Positions 1 to 6,200 of a stretch of DNA of 9,195 nucleotides are shown one piece after another (position 1 is the first letter of the stretch; each line of letters begins with the position of its first letter). The notes under the pieces were generated by a model, which did not search any database, was not told the DNA's origin, and saw only the letters and a list, made by a program, of their open reading frames with translations. This DNA comes from an uncultured Pseudomonadota bacterium. Lineage in GTDB: Bacteria; Desulfobacterota_B; Binatia; UBA9968. The position numbers were made by a program, and so were the translations under genes. The stretch covers positions 1 to 9,195 of the forward strand of contig CAMLCX010000170.1 in NCBI GenBank assembly GCA_946478635.1, given 5' to 3'.

Positions 1-837
1 AAAGGCGGCGCCGAGCTGTTCAAGCTTGCCAAGGGTTGGAAAAACCTCCTGCCGACGCTCCAGGATCTCAAGGATTGCCGCTTCGCTTTTTTGAATGGTT
101 CGGTGATTGGCTTTTTCATCGGAGCACTTCCCGGCGCGGGAGCAACCGTGGCATCGTTTTTATCCTATGGTTTGGAAAAAGCCGTTTCAAAGCACCCGGA
201 AAAATTCGGCACCGGTGTCATCGAAGGCGTCGCCGCTCCCGAAGGCGCCAACAACGCCGATGCGAGCGGCGCGTTGGTGCCGTTGCTGACCCTCGGCATT
301 CCCGGTGGCAACACCACGGCGATTTTGCTGGGCGGCTTGATCCTGTGGGGATACAAGCCGGGTCCGCTGCTGATCCAGGAGCATCCTGAACTATTTTGGG
401 GACTGGTCGCGAGCATGTACATCGGCAATGTGATGCTGCTGATTTTGAATCTCCCCTTGGTGCCGCTGTTCGCGCAGATTTTGCGACTGCCCTATTATGT
501 GCTCTATCCCCTGATACTGGGCATTTCCATCGTCGGTGTTTACAGCGTCAACAACAGTTTGTTCGATGTCTGGATGATGGGACTCTTCGGTCTGCTCGGC
601 TATCTCATGCGCAAGCTCGAGTTCCCCGCCGCGGCGCTGATTTTGGGCATGGTGCTGGGTGACGGCCTAGAGCGCGCGCTGCGGCAATCGCTGATGATGT
701 CTCAGGGGGACTTAGCGATTCTTTTCAGCCGGCCGATTTCCGGGACCCTTCTGTTCATCGCGGCGGTTATCTTGATTTTACCGGCCGTGCGGAAAGTGCG
801 CTCCTGGCGCGTCGTGGCTATTGAGCGCGAAGGCTGA
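1..837 (+). CDS. tctA: Tripartite tricarboxylate transporter permease, TctA family (5' end cut by window edge)
   Basis: This is the large membrane subunit of a tripartite tricarboxylate transporter (TTT), which moves a carboxylate through the inner membrane using the ion gradient after delivery by a TctC/Bug binding protein. The reading frame is open from base 1, so the 278 residues seen are the C-terminal part of a protein usually near 500 residues long. An internal TTG at 91 is not a plausible start because family sequence continues upstream of it. The TctA hallmarks are clear: GALPGAGATVASF (visible residues 41-53), FGTGVIEGVAAPEGANNA (69-86) and the second glycine/proline loop LLTLGIPGGNTTAILLGG (95-112). 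Several long hydrophobic segments follow, ending in a short basic tail. The binding-protein gene starts 56 nt after the stop. TctB is not in the window; it may lie upstream or be unlinked. Family assignment is very secure, the substrate is unknown. Confidence 0.95.
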   Translation, partial: KGGAELFKLAKGWKNLLPTLQDLKDCRFAFLNGSVIGFFIGALPGAGATVASFLSYGLEKAVSKHPEKFGTGVIEGVAAPEGANNADASGALVPLLTLGIPGGNTTAILLGGLILWGYKPGPLLIQEHPELFWGLVASMYIGNVMLLILNLPLVPLFAQILRLPYYVLYPLILGISIVGVYSVNNSLFDVWMMGLFGLLGYLMRKLEFPAAALILGMVLGDGLERALRQSLMMSQGDLAILFSRPISGTLLFIAAVILILPAVRKVRSWRVVAIEREG

Positions 838-881
838 AGGTGATAGGTGCGGCTAGGCAATTGGCTGGGAAAAACAATAAG

Positions 882-886
882 GGAGG
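882..886 (+). promoter_or_regulatory. Ribosome binding site that fixes the start of the Bug-type binding protein
   Basis: GGAGG at 882-886 lies 7 nt before the ATG at 894 and only 1 nt before the in-frame ATG at 888. The spacing favours 894 as the true start. An in-frame GTG at 840 would place 18 polar residues before the signal peptide and has no properly spaced Shine-Dalgarno sequence. Confidence 0.65.
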
Positions 887-893
887 CATGGAA

Positions 894-1877
894 ATGATTC
901 AGAGGTCTTTTTTGCTATCGACCGCGCTCGTCGCGCTTGCGGTCATCTCCGTGGATTCGGCTTGGAGCCAGGAGTTCAAGCCCAGCAAGCAGATCGAGGC
1001 CGTTGTTCATACCGGCCCCGGCGGGGGCTCGGATATCTTAGCGCGCGCGATCGCCGAAATGCTGCAAAAAGAAAAGCTCATCACGCAGCGTATGCAGGTC
1101 GTCAACAAGTCCGGCGGCGGCAGCGCGGTTGCCATGTCGTACCTCGCCGAGAAAAAGGGCGATACCCACACCATCGGGTTTTTTACCGGGGTGTGGGTGA
1201 CGAACCCGCTGACCACCTCCGAGGCCACGGTTACCATCAAAGATTTGACGCCGATCGTTCGGCTGATGTTGGAGCCGGCCGTAGTCGCGGTCAAAGCCGA
1301 CTCGCCTTACAAAGACATGAAAGACTTTATCGAGGCAGCGAAGAAGAGCCCAAATCAGCTGCGCCAGTCCGGCGGCTCCGTAACCGGACGGGACAATCTG
1401 ATGCGTTTGTTGATTCAAAAGGCCACCGGCGCCCAGTGGACTTACATTTCTTTTCCGAGCGGCGGCGAGCGGCTGTCTAATCTGCTCGGCGGGCACGTGC
1501 AGATGATGGTGATCGAACCACAGGAGGCGGGCGAGCAGATTCGCGCCGGAAATTTGCGCGTGATCGCTTCGCTCACCGAAAAGCGGTTGGCTTCGATGCC
1601 GAACGTGCCGACGATCAGGGAGCAGGGCATTGACGTCACGATCATTCCCCAGGCCCGCGGCGTTGTCGCCCCCCCGGCTGTGCCGCGCGACGTGGTGCAG
1701 TACTGGGAAGGCGTTTTCGATCGCTTCGCCAAAACCTCCAGCTGGAAGCAGTATGTCGAACAGAATCAATTCGAAGAGGGCTATCTCAAGGGTCCGCCGC
1801 TCAACAAATTTTTCGACGATTTGACGGTGCTGATGCGCAACGTGCTCAAGGAAGCCGGCGCCAAGGTCGTGCGTTAG
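894..1877 (+). CDS. tctC: Tripartite tricarboxylate transporter substrate-binding protein (TctC/Bug family)
   Basis: This is the periplasmic solute-binding component of the TTT system, expected to capture an organic acid and hand it to the TctA/TctB membrane pair. From the ATG at 894 the protein is 327 residues, the usual size for the family. It starts with a typical Sec signal peptide: M-I-Q-R, a hydrophobic core, then a likely A-W-S/Q cleavage near residue 25. The mature part opens with a beta strand and the Bug anion-binding loop HTGPGGGSDILAR (about residues 39-51). Later family marks include VVNKSGGGSAVAMSYLA, the FPSGGERLSNLLGGHVQMMV segment (about 184-203) and SMPNVPTIREQGIDV near the C-terminal lobe. 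The gene follows tctA directly, and the next gene starts 5 nt after its stop, so it is mid-operon. Bug proteins bind varied carboxylates, and the ligand cannot be assigned from sequence. An alternative upstream GTG start at 840 is less likely. Confidence 0.93.
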   Translation: MIQRSFLLSTALVALAVISVDSAWSQEFKPSKQIEAVVHTGPGGGSDILARAIAEMLQKEKLITQRMQVVNKSGGGSAVAMSYLAEKKGDTHTIGFFTGVWVTNPLTTSEATVTIKDLTPIVRLMLEPAVVAVKADSPYKDMKDFIEAAKKSPNQLRQSGGSVTGRDNLMRLLIQKATGAQWTYISFPSGGERLSNLLGGHVQMMVIEPQEAGEQIRAGNLRVIASLTEKRLASMPNVPTIREQGIDVTIIPQARGVVAPPAVPRDVVQYWEGVFDRFAKTSSWKQYVEQNQFEEGYLKGPPLNKFFDDLTVLMRNVLKEAGAKVVR

Positions 1878-1882
1878 TTTTC

Positions 1883-3250
1883 ATGAACGCTACGCAACGT
1901 CTGGCGCGCTTCGCCAACGAGCTTGAGTACTCGCGCATTCCGGCGCGAGTGATCAATCGCGCCAAGGCCTGTTTTTTGGACACGCTGGCGGTTTCGCTTT
2001 ACGGCTCCACCAAACCGTGGAGCCAAACCGTCGGGAAATTCGTCCGCAGCCATGGCCTCGCCGGCCACTCGACAGTTTTCGGCATGAACTGGAAGGCTCA
2101 AGCGGCGCAGGCGACCCTCGCCAACGGCGTCATGGCCCATGCCTTCGAGCTCGATAACGTGCGCCAGCCCGGCGCCGGAGTTCATCCGGGCGCAACGGCA
2201 TTTCTGCCTGCGTTCGCGATGGCGGAAGAAAAGAAAGCCGGCGGCAAAGCACTGCTGACGGCGTTCGTCGCCGCCTGCGAGGTGATGTCGCGCATCGGCG
2301 TCGCCGCGGGAAACTCTCTTGAGCGACGAGGTTTCCATGCGCCGGGTTTGACCGGCACTTTCGGCGCAGCGGTCGCAGCCGGCCGGCTCATGAAGCTCAG
2401 CGACAAAAAGATGGTCAATGCCCTCGGTATCGCCGGTTCCTACTCTGGCGGGCTGATCGAATTTTCCCGCTGCCAGGAAGGGGCCATGATCAAGCGGCTT
2501 CATCTCGGCAAAGCCGCCGAGGGCGGCGTGACCGCGGCGTTGTTGGCGGATAGAGGATTCGCCGGCCCTGAAAGCGTGCTCGAAGGAAAATTCGGTTTTT
2601 GCCGGACCTATTCCGATTCGCCCAAGCTTTCCTATCTGACTTATCGCTTGGGTCGCGAATTCGAGAGCATCAACATTTGCATCAAACGCTGCGCCTGCCA
2701 CATCAACGCGCACGCGCCGATCGAAGCGCTGGAGCAGCTGCGCGACGAATTTCATTTCAGGCCGGAAGACATTCGCGCGATTACCGTGGGCGGCATCGAG
2801 AAACTGGTGACCCATCACGCCATCTATCAACCCAAAGATTTGATGATGGCGCAATACAGCATACCCTTTTGCGTTGCGCTGAGTCTTTATTTCGATCCCA
2901 CCGATCCCGGGTCGTTTGACGACAAGAAGCTCAAGGACGAAAAAATTCGCGCCATGATGCGCAAGGTGCGACTCGAAGTCGATCACGAAATCGAAGAGAA
3001 GGGCTGGGACCGCGCGGCGCGCATCACCGTCACGTTGGCAAACCAGCAACGCCACTCGGCGTTGGTCGTCCATTTCAAGGGCACGCCGGGAAATCCCATG
3101 AGCCCATCGGAAGTCGAGGCCAAGGCGCGCAAGCTTACGCGCGGGCTTTTACCGGCGCGCAAATTGGAGCGCCTGGTCGATGCGATGGATCGATTGGAGA
3201 AGCTCGACGACGTTTCTTCTATTGGCACTCTGCTGCGAAGAGCAGGATGA
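1883..3250 (+). CDS. MmgE/PrpD family protein (2-methylcitrate dehydratase / cis-aconitate decarboxylase fold)
   Basis: This is a 455-residue cytoplasmic enzyme of the MmgE/PrpD family, whose members dehydrate 2-methylcitrate, decarboxylate cis-aconitate or epimerise iminodisuccinate. Family motifs are ANGVMAHAFELDNV (80-93), RGFHAPGLTGTFGAAVAAG (149-167), IKRLHLGKAAEGGVTAALLA (203-222), KRCACHINAHAPIEAL (268-283) and QYSIPFCVAL (324-333). By spacing, D91, H101, H152, K204, K268 and H273 line up with active-site residues I recall from mammalian cis-aconitate decarboxylase (D93, H103, H159, K207, K272, H277), so the enzyme is probably active. The position of T97 there holds Q95 here, so the substrate may differ. 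The ATG at 1883 lies 5 nt after the binding-protein stop and has no strong Shine-Dalgarno; translation may be coupled. Its stop overlaps the start of the next enzyme. Context suggests it acts on the acid imported by the TTT system. The exact reaction is not determinable, so no prpD symbol is given. Confidence 0.93.
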   Translation: MNATQRLARFANELEYSRIPARVINRAKACFLDTLAVSLYGSTKPWSQTVGKFVRSHGLAGHSTVFGMNWKAQAAQATLANGVMAHAFELDNVRQPGAGVHPGATAFLPAFAMAEEKKAGGKALLTAFVAACEVMSRIGVAAGNSLERRGFHAPGLTGTFGAAVAAGRLMKLSDKKMVNALGIAGSYSGGLIEFSRCQEGAMIKRLHLGKAAEGGVTAALLADRGFAGPESVLEGKFGFCRTYSDSPKLSYLTYRLGREFESINICIKRCACHINAHAPIEALEQLRDEFHFRPEDIRAITVGGIEKLVTHHAIYQPKDLMMAQYSIPFCVALSLYFDPTDPGSFDDKKLKDEKIRAMMRKVRLEVDHEIEEKGWDRAARITVTLANQQRHSALVVHFKGTPGNPMSPSEVEAKARKLTRGLLPARKLERLVDAMDRLEKLDDVSSIGTLLRRAG

Positions 3251-4362
3251 AAATCACCGCCATCGAAGTTTACCCGTTGGTTCTGCCTGTCCGTGAAGTC
3301 TATGGCGGGGCGGCGGGATTTCTCGAAGACTGCCGCACTTTGATCGTGCGCCTGGAAACGGAGAACGGGCTCGAGGGCTGGGGCGAAGCGACCCAGGGTC
3401 GGCCGGGCAACACGTACGAGACGTTAGAGACCATGGAGATCATGGCGCAAAAATACTTTGCGCCGGCGCTGATCGGCATGAACCTCGAAGAGACGGGCAG
3501 CGTTGTCGGCAAGCTTCACCGGGTTCGCTATGGCCATCCGATCACGAAAGCGGCCATCGAGATCGCAATTTTCGACGCTTTGGGAAAATTGTACCAACTC
3601 CCTCTCTGCCGCCTTTTGGGAGGACCTTACCGGCGCGAGATCGAACTTGTCGGCGGATTGGGAATGGATCTCGGGCCGAAATCGATTGTCGTGCGCGCGC
3701 GTGAACTCAAACAGGATGGCGTTCGAACCTTCAAGATAAAAATCGGCCAGCAGGATCAGCAGCAAGACATCGAACGGGTGCGCGCGGTGCGCGAAGCGGT
3801 CGGTCCGGATGCGTCGATCCGCGTCGACGGCAACGCGGCGTATTCGCTCGTCGACGCTCGTTATGTACTAAACGAGCTTACCCGATATCATATCACCGAC
3901 GCCGAGCAGCCGCTGGCGCGCGGAAATCTGCGCAGCCTCGCCGAACTGCGACGCACCGCCGGTATCGCCATCGCTGTTCAGGAAAGCGTCAGCTCGCCGG
4001 AGGACGCTTTGGCGGTGCTCGAAGAACAAGCGGCCGATTTGCTCAAAATCAAGCTCACTCACATCGGCGGGTTCGAGCGCGCGCGCGAAGTCGCGGCCGT
4101 CGTGGGCGCCAGGGGGCTTCCCGTGGTCATCGGTCAGGGCAGCGCTTGCACGCCGATCCTTTCGGCGGCCGAGATGCATCTTCATTGCGCGCTCAAGAAC
4201 GCCCAGCCCGGCGGCGAGATGACCGGCTTTCTGCGCCTCGGCGAGCAGGATGTTTTCAGTTCAATTCCGGTGAGCCGCGGAAAGGCATCGCCGCCCATGA
4301 CCGCGGGACACGGCATTGCAGTCGACAAAGAAAAGCTCCAGCATTTGTCCCGGCAAGCGTAG
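3247..4362 (+). CDS. Mandelate racemase / muconate lactonizing enzyme family protein (enolase superfamily, MLE-type)
   Basis: This is a 371-residue enolase-superfamily enzyme; members abstract a proton alpha to a carboxylate and bind Mg or Mn. The N-terminal capping domain (about 1-125) contains ENGLEGWGEAT and the KAAIEIAIFDALGK segment. The barrel follows with the catalytic K-x-K in TFKIKIG (K163, K165), metal ligands D194 (in VDGN) and E220 (in DAEQP), and the opposite lysine K269 in KIKLTHIGG. E324 in GGEMTG matches the late-barrel glutamate of muconate cycloisomerase (E327). The lysine pair on both faces places it in the MLE subgroup (cycloisomerases, dipeptide epimerases, acylamino-acid racemases) and not with mandelate racemase itself, which has a His-Asp pair. 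Oddly, the usual third metal ligand (D of an A-D-E-S motif) is Q245 here. The ATG overlaps the PrpD-family stop as ATGA, suggesting translational coupling and a shared pathway. It ends the operon. The substrate is unknown. Confidence 0.92.
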   Translation: MKITAIEVYPLVLPVREVYGGAAGFLEDCRTLIVRLETENGLEGWGEATQGRPGNTYETLETMEIMAQKYFAPALIGMNLEETGSVVGKLHRVRYGHPITKAAIEIAIFDALGKLYQLPLCRLLGGPYRREIELVGGLGMDLGPKSIVVRARELKQDGVRTFKIKIGQQDQQQDIERVRAVREAVGPDASIRVDGNAAYSLVDARYVLNELTRYHITDAEQPLARGNLRSLAELRRTAGIAIAVQESVSSPEDALAVLEEQAADLLKIKLTHIGGFERAREVAAVVGARGLPVVIGQGSACTPILSAAEMHLHCALKNAQPGGEMTGFLRLGEQDVFSSIPVSRGKASPPMTAGHGIAVDKEKLQHLSRQA

Positions 4363-4462
4363 CGACATCCGCCGCGGGCGCGAGTCAATCGGCACAGCGA
4401 CCGGATGGTTCGCGCTCAATGAAATTCTTCGAATGATCGAATATAAAAGCTGCATCAAACGA

Positions 4463-4595
4463 CCTCGAAGGATGCTCCGTCAAGAGTCCTTCGACGAGGC
4501 CCAGAGCCTGTCCTGAGTTTATCGAAGGAACGAACGGAGGGGTTTTTGATATCATCGAGGATTATCCGTTCATGCTGAGGTCCTCGAAGCATTCC
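4463..4595. repeat. Compound palindromic intergenic repeat (REP-like, TCGAAG core)
   Basis: The convergent gap holds nested inverted and direct repeats. TCGAAGGA occurs at 4465-4472 and 4522-4529, with its exact complement TCCTTCGA at 4487-4494, so the central copy can pair with either neighbour. Two related arms, TCCTGAGTTTATCGAAGGA (4511-4529) and TGCTGAGGTCCTCGAAGCA (4573-4591), are imperfect direct repeats that are each partly self-complementary. They flank an inverted pair, GAACGG (4532-4537) and CCGTTC (4566-4571). CCTCGAAG also recurs at 4463 and 4582. The layout resembles the dispersed CCTGAGC..TCGAAGG / CGAACGG elements common between genes in several uncultured proteobacteria-like genomes; that likeness is from memory. 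No coding potential is seen in 4363-4616, and 4363-4462 shows nothing recognisable. Confidence 0.6.
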
Positions 4596-4607
4596 AATTC
4601 TTTTTTT
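4572..4607 (+). terminator. Possible weak intrinsic terminator for the + strand operon
   Basis: ATGCTGAG (4572-4579) can pair with CTC..AGCAT (4583-4592, with a 2-nt GA bulge) around a short GTC loop. A run of seven T lies at 4601-4607. The T run is 8 nt beyond the stem and the stem is bulged, so this is not a standard terminator. It overlaps the right arm of the repeat and may simply be part of it. Confidence 0.22.
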
Positions 4608-4616
4608 CGCAATCTG

Positions 4617-6200
4617 CTAAAGGTCATTACCCGCATAAGACAAGTTGAAACTTTTATTCACCAGCGGAAAATCGGGCACGATGTTTTTCAGAATCGCGTA
4701 GTTGAGGGCCGGCCAATTTGCAAATGACGGGTCCTTGATCTTGACCCGCCGAAGCATGTTGTTTTTGCCTCCGACCACCCAGTGCCAAATCGGTCCACGC
4801 CAGCCTTCCACCAAACCGAACGCGCCTTCCCCTTCGGGCAGAGACTCTAACGAAACAGAGAGGCTGCCCTCGGGCAATTTTTCGAGCGCCGAGCGGATCA
4901 ATCGCGCCGCCTCGCGCGCTTCTTCTACCCGCACCATCATTCGCGCCCACACGTCTCCGTCGCCATGGACGACGACGCGTGGCGTCAATGCTGCGTAGGC
5001 AGCGAAGGGATGGTCGCGCCGCGCATCCCGGTCAATGCCGCTGGCACGGGCCGGAACGCCGACCACTTGCATGTCGCGCGCGGTCGCCTGGCTCAAACGC
5101 CCGGTGCCGTGCAAGCGATCAAGCACGAAGCCGTTGCTGGTCGCGATCTCAACGATCTGATTGAAATCGGCAATGATGCGCGCAACGGAACCGCGCGCGT
5201 CGGCAATCTGCTCCGCGCCGAAATCTCGCGTCACTCCACCCGGAACTAGGGAATCCCGCAGGAGCCTGTGTCCGACTAGACGCGCATTCAAGCGCAGAAG
5301 ATCTTCGCGCAAACGCAGAGCGTGCGCATGGGCGACCGCAAATCCCGTATCCGTGCAAATGGCCCCGACGTCGGCGACATGATTGTATAGCCGTTCGAGC
5401 TCGAGCAGCACGGTTCGCAGATAGGCCGCGCGCGGCGGAATGGTTGTGTTTGCGAGCGCTTCCACCGCCTGGCAAAAGGCGAGCGTGTGCGCCACGCTCG
5501 AGTCGCCGGAAATCCGTTCGGCCAATTTGAGACCCTGGTTGAGTGTCGCCGATTCGAAAAGCTTCTCGATCCCTTTATGGACGAAATACATGCGCGATTC
5601 GAGATTGATAATGGTTTCGCCTTCGACGCTGAAGCGAAAATGACCGGGCTCGATGATGCCCGCATGGACCGGGCCGACCGTGATTTCGTACAGGCCCTCG
5701 CCTTCGACGCGGCGGAACGGATAGGGTTCGCCGTCGTCGACAAAATCTTTCCGCGGAGGGGCGTCTTTCAGCAAGGGATGGTAGTTGTCGGGCCAAAATT
5801 GGTGCAGAGGCAAACGGCGCAAATCGGGATGACCGGTGGGCACAAGTCCAAACAGGTCATGAATTTCGCGCTCAAAACGGCTCGCGAGATACCATCGGGT
5901 CGCGAGTGACGGGAAGGTTCGATCTTCTACAGGTACGCTGACCGAGGCAACGATGAAACCGGAGCCGTCTTCCATCTCGAAAATATAACGCAACGTGAAG
6001 GCGCCCTGTTCGAGTCGCGTATCCTCAGCGACGATGAGCTCAGGACGGGCGCAAAATTCACTGCGCAGGTGATCGGCGAACGCCGTGAGGCTCTCGCGCG
6101 GCACGCCGACGCGCAGCTCGCGCGAGCCGCGCGCTTCAATATCGGTCAAATTCAAATCGGCCGCGGCCAGGCGCCGCTTGAGTTCCGTCAAATCGCCCAT
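4617..6200 (-). CDS. Group 4 hydrogenase-like / complex I-like large subunit lacking the NiFe cysteines (NuoC-NuoD fusion, Ehr-type)
   Basis: This 527-residue protein is the peripheral catalytic-arm subunit of a membrane complex related to HycE/HyfG and complex I. Residues 1 to about 150 form the NuoC-like 30-kDa domain, with its signature FEREIHDLFGLVPTGHPDLR (109-128). From about 170 the NuoD/HycE-like domain runs: GPVHAGIIEPGHFRF (176-190), FVHKGIEKLFE (206-216), SSVAHTLAFCQAVE (234-247) and LELERLYNHVADVG (266-279). In [NiFe] hydrogenases the L1 motif is R-x-C-G-x-C and the L2 motif is D-P-C-x-x-C. Here L1 reads R-I-S-G-D-S (S231, S234), and the C-terminus reads F-N-L-S-Y-A-G-N-D-L (S521, G524). 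All four metal ligands are gone, so no NiFe centre is expected. This fits the Ehr (energy-converting hydrogenase related) class, of unknown electron donor and acceptor. The ATG directly abuts the HyfF stop. It is the last gene of the operon; no small subunit follows. It could be misnamed NuoC/NuoD or HycE by homology alone. Confidence 0.93.
   Translation of the reverse strand: MGDLTELKRRLAAADLNLTDIEARGSRELRVGVPRESLTAFADHLRSEFCARPELIVAEDTRLEQGAFTLRYIFEMEDGSGFIVASVSVPVEDRTFPSLATRWYLASRFEREIHDLFGLVPTGHPDLRRLPLHQFWPDNYHPLLKDAPPRKDFVDDGEPYPFRRVEGEGLYEITVGPVHAGIIEPGHFRFSVEGETIINLESRMYFVHKGIEKLFESATLNQGLKLAERISGDSSVAHTLAFCQAVEALANTTIPPRAAYLRTVLLELERLYNHVADVGAICTDTGFAVAHAHALRLREDLLRLNARLVGHRLLRDSLVPGGVTRDFGAEQIADARGSVARIIADFNQIVEIATSNGFVLDRLHGTGRLSQATARDMQVVGVPARASGIDRDARRDHPFAAYAALTPRVVVHGDGDVWARMMVRVEEAREAARLIRSALEKLPEGSLSVSLESLPEGEGAFGLVEGWRGPIWHWVVGGKNNMLRRVKIKDPSFANWPALNYAILKNIVPDFPLVNKSFNLSYAGNDL

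Noticed and set aside
91..837. Start of the permease at TTG 91
   Set aside because: The frame is open back to base 1 with family-like sequence, so TTG 91 encodes an internal leucine of a gene cut by the window edge.
840..893. N-terminal extension of the Bug protein from GTG 840
   Set aside because: It would put polar residues before a clean signal peptide and lacks a properly spaced Shine-Dalgarno, while GGAGG sits 7 nt before ATG 894.
1038..1769. A 243-codon open frame on the - strand, antisense to the Bug protein gene
   Set aside because: Low-complexity, charged translation without family features; a shadow of the binding-protein gene.
1874..3073. A 399-codon open frame on the - strand, antisense to the PrpD-family gene
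   Set aside because: Its translation has no recognisable motif and is rich in His, Arg, Gly and Ala as expected from the reverse of a GC-biased gene. The + strand protein explains the conservation.
4146..4516. Small open frames of 60-100 codons running across the end of the MLE gene and into the gap
   Set aside because: No ribosome binding site, no motif, and they overlap the real gene or the palindromic repeat.
4541..4547. GGGG followed by five T as a terminator end after the TCCTTCGA/TCGAAGGA hairpin
   Set aside because: The T run is 13 nt from the stem and short, and the loop is 27 nt, so it is not convincing as an intrinsic terminator.
4617..6200. Calling the large subunit a true [NiFe] hydrogenase or an NADH dehydrogenase subunit
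   Set aside because: All four NiFe cysteines are absent, and the C-terminus and the HyfC/E/F neighbours differ from the complex I nuo operon order.
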